A stretch of DNA of 64,000 bases, from assembly GCA_020638735.1 (NCBI GenBank), contig JACKHZ010000008.1:310001-374000 (forward strand). Reading direction: 5' to 3'. Position numbers and translations under genes: made by a program. The first letter of the stretch is position 1. Each line of letters starts with the position of its first letter. Source of the stretch: Planctomycetota bacterium (GTDB taxonomy: Bacteria; Planctomycetota; UBA1135; UBA2386). The notes beneath the pieces are model-generated. The model was not told the DNA's origin. It searched no databases and saw only the letters and a program-made list of their open reading frames with translations. Below, in pieces: positions 16,724-25,659 of the stretch.

Positions 16724-17860
16724 ATGACGAACTACACCGCGTTCCCCGCCCGTCGCCCGAGCATGGCGCCGCTGCTGTTCGCCGGCGCATCGTTCGCGCT
16801 CGCCTCGTTCCTGGTGCTCGACCGCGTCGGCGTGTTCCAGCGCGAGCCGAGCGGCGAGCCCCGCGCGATCACGCCGCGCGGCGACCTGACCGCGATCGAG
16901 AAGACCTTCACCGAGATCTTCGCCGAGCGCTCGCCGTCGGTCGTGCACCTGACCACCGAGAAGCTGGCGCGCACGTGGCGCGGCGACGTGCGCAGCATCC
17001 CCGAGGGCACCGGCACCGGCTTCCTCTGGGACGACACCGGCATCGTCGTCACCAACTACCACGTCGTGCAGACGGTCGTCGAGCAGCAGAGCCGGTTGAA
17101 GGTCGCGCTCGGCGACGAGCTGCACGACGGCACGGTCGTCGGCGTCAGCCCGGACGACGACATCGCCGTGGTGCGCATCGTCGCGCCGCCGCGCGATCTC
17201 GCGCCGCTGCCGATCGGCACCTCGGCGGACCTCAAGGTCGGCCAGACGGTGTTGGCGATCGGCAACCCGTACGGCTTCGACCGCAGTCTGTCGACCGGCA
17301 TCATCAGCGCGCTCGATCGCAGCATCGACACCAAGAACTCGAGCATGAACGGGCTGATCCAGACCGACGCAGCGATCAACCCCGGCAACTCCGGCGGGCC
17401 GCTGCTCGACTCGGCCGGGCGACTGATCGGCATGAACACGGCGATCTACAGCCCGTCCGGCACCAGCGCCGGCATCGGCTTCGCGGTGCCCGTCGATCGC
17501 ATCAACGAGGTCGTACCGGCGTTGATCGACGGCCGCCAGGCGCAGCGCACCCTGGGCCTCAAGTTCGACCAGCCGATCCGCATCGACACGCCCGAAGGCC
17601 TCCGCGTCGGCCTGCCCGTGATCTACGTCGAGCGCGGCTCCGGGGCCGAGCAGGCTGGCATGCAGCCGTTCGCCCGCGATCGCGGGCAGCTGGTCTGGGG
17701 CGACACGATCGTCGCCGTCGACGGCACCGCCGTTCGATCGACCGCCGAGGTCGTCGAGCTGCTGCGCGGTCGGAAGCGCGGCGAGGAGGTGCCGGTGACC
17801 GTCGTGCGCGGCAAGCCAGGCGAGTCGAAGGTGCTGACGCTGCCGGTGGCGCTGAAGTGA
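16724..17860 (+). CDS. HtrA/DegP-like trypsin-type serine protease with PDZ domain
   Basis: A 378-residue envelope protease anchored by one N-terminal membrane segment (about residues 14-34). The S1C protease domain shows a complete triad: His113 in TNYHVV, Asp146 in DDDIAVVRI and Ser223 in NPGNSGGPL. A single PDZ domain follows at about 275-375, with the ligand-binding region reduced (VERGSGAEQAGM). Such proteases degrade or refold damaged proteins in the periplasm. One PDZ rather than two resembles DegS or the cyanobacterial HhoA group. It is transcribed with the same polarity as aceE, 96 bases downstream, and converges on the ABC permease gene. Confidence 0.92.
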   Translation: MTNYTAFPARRPSMAPLLFAGASFALASFLVLDRVGVFQREPSGEPRAITPRGDLTAIEKTFTEIFAERSPSVVHLTTEKLARTWRGDVRSIPEGTGTGFLWDDTGIVVTNYHVVQTVVEQQSRLKVALGDELHDGTVVGVSPDDDIAVVRIVAPPRDLAPLPIGTSADLKVGQTVLAIGNPYGFDRSLSTGIISALDRSIDTKNSSMNGLIQTDAAINPGNSGGPLLDSAGRLIGMNTAIYSPSGTSAGIGFAVPVDRINEVVPALIDGRQAQRTLGLKFDQPIRIDTPEGLRVGLPVIYVERGSGAEQAGMQPFARDRGQLVWGDTIVAVDGTAVRSTAEVVELLRGRKRGEEVPVTVVRGKPGESKVLTLPVALK

Positions 17861-17905
17861 CGCGGACCGCCTCGCGGGTGCGCCGGCGCTCGCCACGTCC
17901 GCGGC

Positions 17906-20311
17906 TCAACCGCAGCCGACCACGAGCGCGTTGTAGACCGCGTGGGTCACCATCGCCGCTGGCAGGAAGCCGGTGCGCTGCACGATCACCGCGGCAGCCA
18001 GCCCCATCAGCCCCACCGGCAGCCAGGCGTGCATCGGGTGCACGACCATGAACAACCCGGCGCTCCACAGCACCGCCAGCCATGGCCGAACGCTGCGCAC
18101 CAGGCCGCCGAACACGAGACCGCGGAACAGCAGCTCTTCGATCAACGGCGCGGCGACGACGGCGAGCAACAGCAGCGCCGGCCCCGGCGACTCCGCCGCC
18201 GGCAGCTCGAACCACGCGTCCTCGCCGGCGCTGCGCAGCCACTTCACGTAGGCGAGCCCCAGCGAGCCGGTGCCGACGCCGGCGAGGCCGCCGAGCAGCA
18301 ACGAACCCACCGCCGCGGAGCCGGTCCGGGCGCGCAGCCGGAAGTGCTCGGCCAGGTCCAGCCCGCGGCCGGCCAACGACAGCGCGGCGAACACCAGCGC
18401 GCCGAGTCCGGCGATCAGGAACGCCACCAGCATCTTCGTCGCCGAGAACGCGCCCAGGTCACCGCGGCTGCCGAGCGCCATCAACATCACGACCAACGCC
18501 TGCAGCACGAAGAAGACGAGCACCGCGACGGCGCCATCGAACAGCGACAACAGCCGCTTCGGCTCCTCGATCGGGTCGAGCATCCACGGCAGCCGGTCGA
18601 CGGCGCGTTGCCACATCGCGAAGGCGAGCGTCGCGAAGACCAACGCACCGGCGAGCTGCGACGCCGGCTGCGCCGCGCCGAGGCCGATGCAGTAGGTCCC
18701 GGCGAAGAACATGTAGAGCCACGCGTGCCGCTGCTTCGGCTGGCGATCGACCTGGCCGTCGGCGCCGACGCCGGAGAGCATGCCGATGCTGCCGCCGATG
18801 TGCGCGGCGCAGACCACGCCGAAGCCGGCGATGGCGAAGTCCCACACCATGCGGGGCCAATCGATCGGCGCGTCGTCGCGCAGCGCGAACGCCGCCAGCG
18901 CCGCGGCGCTGAAGCACAGGCCGACGCCGGACCAGATGCGCAGCTTGCGCCGCACGACCTCGCCGAGCGGCACCGGCAGCGACCACAGCATCCACAGCGC
19001 GCGGCCTTCCGAGCCGAGCACCTGGAAGCAGCTGCGCGTCACCGCGAACGCGCCGGCGCCGTAGGCGATCAGCACCACGCCGCGCCCGGCGGCGCGTTCG
19101 AAGCCGCGGTTGACGAACAGGTTCAGGCCGATGACGAAGATCGGCAGCACCAGCGCCTGGACCAGGAAGTTGCGGTCGCGCAACAACAGCAGCAGGTCCT
19201 TGCCGATGACACCGACGCTCCGCGCGCGACGCCACCTGCCGGCGCCGCGCGTCCCGGCATCGACGCCGCCGCTCTGCATCGCGCCATGGCGCAGCAGCCG
19301 CGTCGAGAGCGTGACAGCGAGCACGAACACGACCACCGTGCCGAGCAGGCCGCACAGCAGCGCCACGAAGCCCGATCCATGCGGCGCCAGCGGCCAGGTG
19401 ACCGGCAGCAGCACCGCCCGGTCCCCGAACAACGCCGCGACTTCGAGGAACCACGCCGGCGTCTCGTCCCCCAGCACGACGACGAACAGCAGCGCCATGC
19501 CCGCCAGCGCCAGCAGCGTGCAGCCGCCCTGCACGCTGCGCAGCACCTTGAGGCTGAAGTTCAGCCGCAGCCAGGTCTCGCCCCACAGCCGCACCGCGCC
19601 GAGCAGCAGCGTGGTCAGCAGCGTCGCCACGGCGGCGGTCGCGATCGGCGCCGGCTGACCGAGCGCGCGCAGCAGCTGCCACGTCAGCGGGAACAGCGTC
19701 AACCACGGGAACAGGGTCACCAGGCCGTACTCGAGCGCCTTGGCGAGCACCAGCGCGCGCGTCGGCACCGGGAAGGTCATCAGCCACGCCTGCGTCCAGC
19801 GTCCGCCGGCGAGGCTGGCGTTGGCGCCGCCGAAACCGATCGCCAGCAGCGCCGCGCACAGCACGCCGAGCAGCAGGCTGGCGGCGCCGACGAACGTCGC
19901 GCGCGGCGCCGCGTCGAAGCGCTGGTCGGGCACCAGCAGATCGACTCCACGCCGACGCACCCGACCGCCGAAGCGCGGCTCGTCCGCGACCACGGGCTCT
20001 TGCTGCGGCGTCGGCGCCTCTGCGGCTGCGGCGGCGACCGCGCGCTCGGCCGCGCCTTCGGCGAGATGCCCGACCGCCTGCCCCGTCATCACCGTGGCCT
20101 GGAACAGGAACAACGGCACCATCAGCACCATCAGCCAGGCCAACCCGTCCTTGCGCTTGCGCGCGGTCGGCTGGCGGCGCACCCCGGCGCGCCCCTCGCG
20201 CGGCGGCTTGCGCTTCAGCTTGTGGATGCGCGTCGCGCGAAGCAGCTGCTTGACCGCGACCCCCGCCAGCAGCCGCAGCACGCCGAGCGTGCCGGGCGGA
20301 CGACAGGTCAC
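17906..20311 (-). CDS. ABC-2 exporter permease fused to a CPBP intramembrane protease
   Basis: An 801-residue membrane protein. It starts at GTG 20311, which overlaps the ATPase stop codon as GTGA. The first 560 residues are a two-part ABC-2 type permease with many membrane spans, like the NatB/ABC-exporter branch. The last 200 residues are a CPBP (CAAX protease/bacteriocin-processing) domain: EELLFRGLVFG carries the glutamate pair and arginine, VVHPMHAW the second motif and THAVYNALV the HxxxN motif. All residues thought to form the active site are present. Fusions of this type are known in Planctomycetota, but the substrate and the reason for the fusion are not known. Codons before about residue 40 are low-complexity basic sequence. 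Confidence 0.85.
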   Translation of the reverse strand: MTCRPPGTLGVLRLLAGVAVKQLLRATRIHKLKRKPPREGRAGVRRQPTARKRKDGLAWLMVLMVPLFLFQATVMTGQAVGHLAEGAAERAVAAAAAEAPTPQQEPVVADEPRFGGRVRRRGVDLLVPDQRFDAAPRATFVGAASLLLGVLCAALLAIGFGGANASLAGGRWTQAWLMTFPVPTRALVLAKALEYGLVTLFPWLTLFPLTWQLLRALGQPAPIATAAVATLLTTLLLGAVRLWGETWLRLNFSLKVLRSVQGGCTLLALAGMALLFVVVLGDETPAWFLEVAALFGDRAVLLPVTWPLAPHGSGFVALLCGLLGTVVVFVLAVTLSTRLLRHGAMQSGGVDAGTRGAGRWRRARSVGVIGKDLLLLLRDRNFLVQALVLPIFVIGLNLFVNRGFERAAGRGVVLIAYGAGAFAVTRSCFQVLGSEGRALWMLWSLPVPLGEVVRRKLRIWSGVGLCFSAAALAAFALRDDAPIDWPRMVWDFAIAGFGVVCAAHIGGSIGMLSGVGADGQVDRQPKQRHAWLYMFFAGTYCIGLGAAQPASQLAGALVFATLAFAMWQRAVDRLPWMLDPIEEPKRLLSLFDGAVAVLVFFVLQALVVMLMALGSRGDLGAFSATKMLVAFLIAGLGALVFAALSLAGRGLDLAEHFRLRARTGSAAVGSLLLGGLAGVGTGSLGLAYVKWLRSAGEDAWFELPAAESPGPALLLLAVVAAPLIEELLFRGLVFGGLVRSVRPWLAVLWSAGLFMVVHPMHAWLPVGLMGLAAAVIVQRTGFLPAAMVTHAVYNALVVGCG

Positions 20312-21102
20312 GCCTCGTCCCCCGGCGGCGACACAGGCCCCGCCGGGACCGCGGCGTCGGCGCCGGCGATCTGGAAGAACACGTCCTCGAGCGTACCGCC
20401 CGGCGCCAGCGTCTCGACCAGTTCCCGCGGCGTGCCAAGCGCGGCGAGCTTGCCCTGGTGCAGGATGCCGACGCGGTGACAGAGCCGCTCGGCCTGTTCG
20501 AGCAGGTGCGTCGAGTAGAAGATCGCGGTGCTGTTCGCCGCCTGCTCGCGCACCAACTCGAGCAGCGTGCGCGTGACGACCGGGTCGAGGCCGTTGGTCG
20601 GCTCGTCGAGCACCAGCACCGCGGGCCGGTGTAGCATCGCGCAGGTCAGCGCCAGCTTCTTGCGCATGCCCATCGAGTAGTTGACGGCGTATTCGTCGAG
20701 TGCATCCGCGAACTGCAGCCGCGCCGCCAGCTCCTCCGTGCGCTGCGTGATCTCGGGCTCCGGCATGCCGCGCATGGCGCCGCAGAAGCGCACGATCTCG
20801 CCGCCGCGCAGGTGCTCGTGGAACATCGGTTCGTCGGGCAGGTAACCGAGGTGCGCCATCACCCGCGCCCGGTCGGTGAAGCAGTCGAAACCGGCGACGC
20901 GAGCGGTGCCGCGGGTCGGCGACAGCATGCCCATGAGCATGCGGATCGTCGTCGTCTTGCCGGCGCCGTTCGGCCCCAGCAGCGCGACGATCTCGCCGCG
21001 GGCGACCCTCAGCGTCAGGTCGCACACCGCCTGGTGGGCGCCGAAACGCTTGCCCAGCTGGTCGAGCTCGACGACCACTGCCGCTTCCCCTTCGTCGGCC
21101 AT
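20308..21102 (-). CDS. ABC transporter ATP-binding protein (exporter type)
   Basis: A 264-residue ABC ATPase with Walker A GPNGAGKT, Q-loop region YLPDEPMF, signature YSMGMRKK, Walker B VLVLDEPT and switch histidine in STHLLEQ. The signature is YSMGM rather than LSGGQ, which is usual for the ABC-2 exporter (CcmA/NatA) group. It pairs with the permease/CPBP fusion encoded directly downstream with a four-base overlap. The complex would export an unidentified substrate across the inner membrane. It follows the formimidoyltransferase gene by three bases, so all three genes probably share one mRNA. Confidence 0.93.
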   Translation of the reverse strand: MADEGEAAVVVELDQLGKRFGAHQAVCDLTLRVARGEIVALLGPNGAGKTTTIRMLMGMLSPTRGTARVAGFDCFTDRARVMAHLGYLPDEPMFHEHLRGGEIVRFCGAMRGMPEPEITQRTEELAARLQFADALDEYAVNYSMGMRKKLALTCAMLHRPAVLVLDEPTNGLDPVVTRTLLELVREQAANSTAIFYSTHLLEQAERLCHRVGILHQGKLAALGTPRELVETLAPGGTLEDVFFQIAGADAAVPAGPVSPPGDEA

Positions 21103-21105
21103 CGC

Positions 21106-22005
21106 TCAGCCCAGCCGCGCCTCGACGATCTGCTGCTTCGGGTCGAACCTGGGCAGTTTGATGTGCGCCGCGAGCTCGACGTCGATCGCCGCGGCCGGCG
21201 CCAACCCGACCAGCTCGCTCTCGGCGACCTCGACGCCGAGCGTCGCGGCCAGCTGGGCGACCTTGTCGAACACGGTGCGGATCGACGTGGTGCGGAAGTC
21301 GAGCAGGTTCATCGACACCTGCGCCAGCTGCTTGTCGTCGAGGAAGAACCCCATGCCCTGCACCTTGGCGAAGCCGCCGTCCTTCTCGCGCACCGCCTTG
21401 GCGATGTCCTTGGCGACCTGCACGTCGGTGGTCTTCAGGTTGATGTTGTAGGCGATCAGGAAGGTGCGCGCGCCGACCGCGACCGCGCCGGCGGTCGGGT
21501 GCATGCGCGCCGGGCCGAAGTCCGGCGCGTACTCGGGGTCCTTGCCGACCAGCTCCAGCAGCCCTTCGAACTGCTTGTTGCGGAAGTCGCCGAGCTTGCG
21601 CCGCGACTCGCGCGTGCAGGCCTCGGCGTAGAGGAACACCGGCAGCTCGAGCTCCTCGCCGATGCGCGCGCCGACCTCGCGCGCGGTCGCCACGGCGTCC
21701 GCCATGGTCGCGGTGCCGAGCGGCACGAACGGGCAGACGTCCATCGCCCCCATGCGCTTGTGCTCGCCCTTGTGCTGGCGCAGGTCGATCTTCTGCATCG
21801 CCAGCGCGGCGCCGCGCACGGCCGCCTCGGCGACGGCGTCGGCCGGCCCGGCGAAGGTCAGCACCGAGCGGTGGTGATTGGCGTCCAGCTCGGCGCCGAG
21901 GCTGACGACGCCCGGCACGGCGGTCATCGCCTGGACCAGTTGGTCGACGACGGCGCGGTCCTTGCCTTCCGAGAAGTTGGGAACGAACTCGAGCAGCGGC
22001 TTCAC
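21106..22005 (-). CDS. Glutamate formimidoyltransferase (FtcD N-terminal type)
   Basis: A 299-residue enzyme that transfers the formimino group of N-formimino-glutamate, the last intermediate of histidine breakdown, to tetrahydrofolate. ANHHRSVLTF, with the catalytic histidine, and HKGEHKRMGAMDVCPFVPLG are diagnostic. Only the transferase half is present; the cyclodeaminase domain of animal FTCD is absent. It begins with GTG at 22005. Imidazolonepropionase (hutI), an earlier step of the same pathway, lies 2.3 kb away, but with other genes between. It is unexpectedly the first gene of an operon with an ABC exporter, so exact coregulation is unclear. Confidence 0.92.
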   Translation of the reverse strand: MKPLLEFVPNFSEGKDRAVVDQLVQAMTAVPGVVSLGAELDANHHRSVLTFAGPADAVAEAAVRGAALAMQKIDLRQHKGEHKRMGAMDVCPFVPLGTATMADAVATAREVGARIGEELELPVFLYAEACTRESRRKLGDFRNKQFEGLLELVGKDPEYAPDFGPARMHPTAGAVAVGARTFLIAYNINLKTTDVQVAKDIAKAVREKDGGFAKVQGMGFFLDDKQLAQVSMNLLDFRTTSIRTVFDKVAQLAATLGVEVAESELVGLAPAAAIDVELAAHIKLPRFDPKQQIVEARLG

Positions 22006-22146
22006 GGCGCCTGGGGTATCCGCTCGCCCGCTGCCTTTCCAGACCGGACGGGCGATCTGCGCGGTGGGTAACGGATTTGTCGGTCCGTAGCCGCGCGGTT
22101 TGTCCCGGCGGTAGCCTCTCCGCCCTCGAACGCCCCGCTTCGCCCA

Positions 22147-23649
22147 ATGCCGCTCTCCCGCCACGCCGTCTCCGGCGCGCTGTCCGTATCCCTGCTCGCC
22201 GCGCTCGCCGCCGCCCAGCACCCCCTCGTGCACCACCTCCACCGCGAGGACGTGCTCGGCACCAGCGCGGCGCTGGTGGTCGAGGCCCGCGACGAACACG
22301 ACACCGCCGCCGTCGCACGCGTCGAGCAGGCCGTGTTCGACGAGGTCGCCCGGCTCGACGACGTGCTCAGCGCGTGGCGCGACGACAGCGAGTTCGCGCA
22401 GTGGGCGGCGCATGGCGGCGGCGCGGTGTCGCCGGACCTGGCCGCGGTCCTGCACCTGGCGCTCGACTGGCGGGGCCGCACCGACGGGGCCTACGAACCC
22501 GGCGTCGCGTCGCTGACCGCGCTCTGGCAGGACGCCGCGAAGAACGGCGGGGAGCCGGCCGCCGCGGCGCTGCAGGAGGCGTGTGCGACGCTGCGCGAGG
22601 CGCCGTTCGCGTTCGACGGCGGCAAGGCGACGCCGCGCGGACCGTGCACGCTCGACGGCGTCGCCAAGGGCTTCGTCGTCGACCGCGCGTTCGCCGCCGG
22701 CGTGGCCGCGGGCGGCGACGCGGCGAAGGTGCTCAGCTTCCAGATCGGCGGCGACGTGCGCATCGGCGGCGGCGTCCGCGACGTGCGGGTGACCGATCCG
22801 CGCGCGCCGTCGGCCAACGGCGCGCCGCTGTGCACGCTGCAGCTGCGCGACCGCGCGATCGCCTCCAGCGGCGGCTACGAGCGCGGCTTCGACGTCGGCG
22901 GCACCCACCACTCGCACATCCTCGACCCGCGCAACGGCCGACCGTGCGACGCCGTGCTCGGCGCCACCGTGGTCGCCGCCGACGTCGCCACCGCCGACGT
23001 GCTGGCGACCACGCTGTGCGTGCTCGGCGCCGAACACGGCCTCGCGCTGCTGGCGTCGATCGACGGCGCCGAGGGTGTCGTCGTCACCGCCGATGGCGAG
23101 GCGCACCGCAGCAAGGGCTTCGACGCGCTACAGGTGCCTGGCGTCGAGGGCTTCGCCCAGCACGCGCCGTGGCGCGATGGCTTCGCCCTGCAGGTCGACT
23201 TCGTGATCCGGGCGCCGGCCCAGGACGGCGGCCGTCGCCGCGGCGGCTGGAAGCGCCCCTACGTCGCGGTCTGGATCGAGGACCTGACCGGCGCTCCAGC
23301 CCGCACGCTGTGCGTGTGGCTGGAGAACCGCCGCTGGCTGCGCGACCTGCGCCGCTGGTCGCGCCAGTACGCCGACGACGACTACGTGCTCGACGCGGTG
23401 TCGCAAGCGACGCGCAAGGCCGGCGCCTACACGCTCAGCTGGGACGGCACCGACGACGAGGGCCGCAAGCTGGCACCCGGCCGCTACACGGTGCTGATCG
23501 AGGCGGTGCGCGAGCACGGCAGCTACCAGCTGATGAAGCAGGAGATCACGCTCGGCGGCGACGCCGTCACCGTCGAGCTGCAGGGCAACGAAGAGGTCGA
23601 AGGCGCGACGCTGCGCTTCGGCCGCGCACCGCAGCAGGGCGAACGATGA
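22147..23649 (+). CDS. ApbE-family flavin transferase fused to a DUF2271 domain
   Basis: A 500-residue secreted protein with a Sec signal peptide ending near AAAQ (residue 23). Residues 35-330 form an ApbE-type domain: RLDDVLSAWRDDSEF, LDGVAKGFVVDRA (the canonical KG motif) and SHILDPRNGRP are present. ApbE enzymes attach FMN from FAD to a threonine or serine of extracytosolic redox proteins. Residues 345-490 are a DUF2271 domain (WIEDLTG, RRWLRDLRRW, SWDGTDDEGR), which occurs in periplasmic proteins of flavin-linked systems. The stop overlaps the next start as ATGA. A predicted -10 (TAGCCT, 22112-22117) lies 30 bases before the ATG. Confidence 0.88.
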   Translation: MPLSRHAVSGALSVSLLAALAAAQHPLVHHLHREDVLGTSAALVVEARDEHDTAAVARVEQAVFDEVARLDDVLSAWRDDSEFAQWAAHGGGAVSPDLAAVLHLALDWRGRTDGAYEPGVASLTALWQDAAKNGGEPAAAALQEACATLREAPFAFDGGKATPRGPCTLDGVAKGFVVDRAFAAGVAAGGDAAKVLSFQIGGDVRIGGGVRDVRVTDPRAPSANGAPLCTLQLRDRAIASSGGYERGFDVGGTHHSHILDPRNGRPCDAVLGATVVAADVATADVLATTLCVLGAEHGLALLASIDGAEGVVVTADGEAHRSKGFDALQVPGVEGFAQHAPWRDGFALQVDFVIRAPAQDGGRRRGGWKRPYVAVWIEDLTGAPARTLCVWLENRRWLRDLRRWSRQYADDDYVLDAVSQATRKAGAYTLSWDGTDDEGRKLAPGRYTVLIEAVREHGSYQLMKQEITLGGDAVTVELQGNEEVEGATLRFGRAPQQGER

Positions 23650-24239
23650 GCGAGACCGCCCCGCGCCGGCGCCTGCCGTGGTGGATGCGCTGGCTGCACA
23701 CCTACGCGTCGATGATCGCGTTCGGCGCGACGCTGTTCTTCGCCGTCACCGGCCTCACGCTCAACCACGCCGACCTGTTCGAGAGCGGCGAACCGACCGT
23801 GCGCGCGCTCGACGGCACGCTCGACGCGGCGACGCTGCGCGGCGAGCCCGACAAGCTGGTGATCGCCGAGACGCTGCGCCGGGTGCATCGGCTGCGCGGC
23901 ACGGTCGCCGAGTTCGCCGTCGAGGACGACGAGTGCTTCGTCTTGTGGAAGGGCCCGGGCTACTCGGCGGACGTGACGATCGAACGCGCCACCGGCAGCT
24001 ACCACCTCGAAGAGTCGCGGCGCGGCGTGATGGCGATCCTCGACGACCTGCACAAGGGCCGCGACAGCGGCGGCACCTGGTCGTGGGTCATCGACGTCTC
24101 CGCGGTGATGCTGACGCTGCTGTCGGTGACCGGACTGTGGCTGCTGTTCTACCTGAAGAAGCGCCGCCGCGCCGGCCTGGTGGTCGGCTTCGTCGGCGGC
24201 ATGCTGGTGACGATGTGCTACGTGTTCGGCGTGCGCTGA
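23646..24239 (+). CDS. PepSY-associated membrane protein, partner of ApbE-DUF2271
   Basis: A 197-residue membrane protein. The first helix follows the motif WWMRWLHTYASMIAFGATLFFAVTGLTLNHAD typical of PepSY_TM proteins. A periplasmic PepSY-like domain fills residues 45-140, then helices at about 150-170 and 178-195 follow. PepSY_TM proteins act in extracytosolic electron transfer, some as haem- or flavin-containing reductases. Histidines in helix 1 (His17, His40) could ligate haem. It is coupled to the ApbE-DUF2271 gene by an ATGA overlap, so together they look like a two-component flavin redox module. It lacks the FNR-type reductase domain. Confidence 0.75.
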   Translation: MSETAPRRRLPWWMRWLHTYASMIAFGATLFFAVTGLTLNHADLFESGEPTVRALDGTLDAATLRGEPDKLVIAETLRRVHRLRGTVAEFAVEDDECFVLWKGPGYSADVTIERATGSYHLEESRRGVMAILDDLHKGRDSGGTWSWVIDVSAVMLTLLSVTGLWLLFYLKKRRRAGLVVGFVGGMLVTMCYVFGVR

Positions 24240-24264
24240 CGCCGCCGCGGCGCGCCCGACCCGC

Positions 24265-25578
24265 CTACTGCTCGCCGTCGAGCACGACGCCGTCGGCGAA
24301 CCAGTCCGGCTCGCGGTCGCTGATGTTGGCGACGATCGGCACGCCGTTCTTGATCGTCATCGCCACCGGGTTGCCGCCGAGCGTGTAGCCGAGCGCCTCG
24401 ACGCTCGGGATGTCGAGCACGCACAGATCGCAGCGCTTGCCTTCGTGCAGCGTGCCGACCTCGTGGTCCAGTTGCAGCGAGAACGCTGCGTTGATGGTCG
24501 ACGCGACGAGGCACTCCTCGAAGCTCATCTTCATCTGCGTGCAGGCGATCGAGTGGATCAGCGTCATCGACTGCGTGTGGCACGAGCCGGGGTTGAAGTC
24601 GGTCGCCAGCGCCACCGCACAGCCGGCCTCGATCATGCGCCGCGCCGGCGCGTAGTGCGGTTTGCCGAGGAAGAAGATCGTGCCCGGCAGCAGCACCCCC
24701 ACCGTGTCGCTCGCGGCGAGCGCGGAGATGCCGGCGTCGGAGATGCGACCGAGGTGGTCGGCGGAGTCGGCGCCGAGCCGCACGGCCAGCTCGGTGCCGC
24801 CCATCGGCTGGATCTCGTCGGCGTGCACGCGCAGCCGCATGCCGGCGTCCTTGGCCGCCTGCAGCACGCGCTCGCTCTGCGCGAGGTCGAACACGCCGGG
24901 CTCGGCGAACACGTCACACGAGTCGGCGAGCGGCGCCAACGACGGGATCATCTGCTCGCAGATCAGCCGCACGTAGTCGTCGCGGCGATCACGGTACTCG
25001 GGCGGGAACTCGTGCGCGCCGAGGAACGTGCGGCGCACGGTCAGCGGCACCAGGTCGGCGGCCTGCGCGATCGCCTGCAGCGACTTCTGCTCGTCCTCGA
25101 GCGACAATCCGTAACCGCTCTTCGCCTCGATCGTGGTGGTGCCGTGCTCGAGGAACCCCCAGAGGTGCTCGGTGGTGCGTTCGGCGAGCGCCTCGACCGA
25201 GGCCTCGCGCACCGCGCGCATCGAGCTGAGGATGCCGCCGCCCGCCTGCGCGATCGCCATGTAGTCGGCGCCGGCGCAGCGCATGTGGAACTCGCGTTCG
25301 CGCGTCGCGGCGAACGCTGGGTGCGTGTGACAGTCGACGAAGCCCGGCACGACCACGAAGCCCGAGAGGTCCAGCTCCTCCGGCGCGCGGTAGCGGGCGA
25401 CGAGCTCGTCGGTGGTGCCGACGGCGACGATGCGCCCCTCACGGACGGCGATCGCGCCGTCCTCGACGACGCCGAGCGCCCGCATCGCCGCGCCGCGCCG
25501 CGGCCCGGTCGCGGGACCGTCGGCCAGCGTCACCAATTGCCGGCAGTGCACGAACAGACGATCGACGGCCTCGCTCAT
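24265..25578 (-). CDS. hutI: Imidazolonepropionase (HutI)
   Basis: A 437-residue amidohydrolase-superfamily enzyme that opens the imidazolone ring of 4-imidazolone-5-propanoate to give N-formimino-glutamate, the third step of histidine degradation. The metal-binding HxH lies in VDCHTHPAFAATRERE. YMAIAQAGGGILSSMRAVR and KSGYGLSLEDE are typical of HutI. LATDFNPGSCHTQSM carries the conserved aspartate and near-C-terminal substrate loop. Length is normal. It is a single minus-strand gene here, next to no other hut gene except the formimidoyltransferase 2.3 kb away. Confidence 0.94.
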   Translation of the reverse strand: MSEAVDRLFVHCRQLVTLADGPATGPRRGAAMRALGVVEDGAIAVREGRIVAVGTTDELVARYRAPEELDLSGFVVVPGFVDCHTHPAFAATREREFHMRCAGADYMAIAQAGGGILSSMRAVREASVEALAERTTEHLWGFLEHGTTTIEAKSGYGLSLEDEQKSLQAIAQAADLVPLTVRRTFLGAHEFPPEYRDRRDDYVRLICEQMIPSLAPLADSCDVFAEPGVFDLAQSERVLQAAKDAGMRLRVHADEIQPMGGTELAVRLGADSADHLGRISDAGISALAASDTVGVLLPGTIFFLGKPHYAPARRMIEAGCAVALATDFNPGSCHTQSMTLIHSIACTQMKMSFEECLVASTINAAFSLQLDHEVGTLHEGKRCDLCVLDIPSVEALGYTLGGNPVAMTIKNGVPIVANISDREPDWFADGVVLDGEQ

Positions 25579-25659
25579 CGGCGCAGGATCACCGCCGGGC
25601 CGCCGGATGCAAGGCCGGAGCGGCCTCGGGGCGACCACCTACCCACTGTTGCCATCGAG

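Noticed and set aside
20312..22318. N-terminal extension of the ABC permease frame through the ATPase and formimidoyltransferase genes
   Set aside because: It is a shadow frame of those genes; the GTG at 20311 gives a coupled start and a normal permease.
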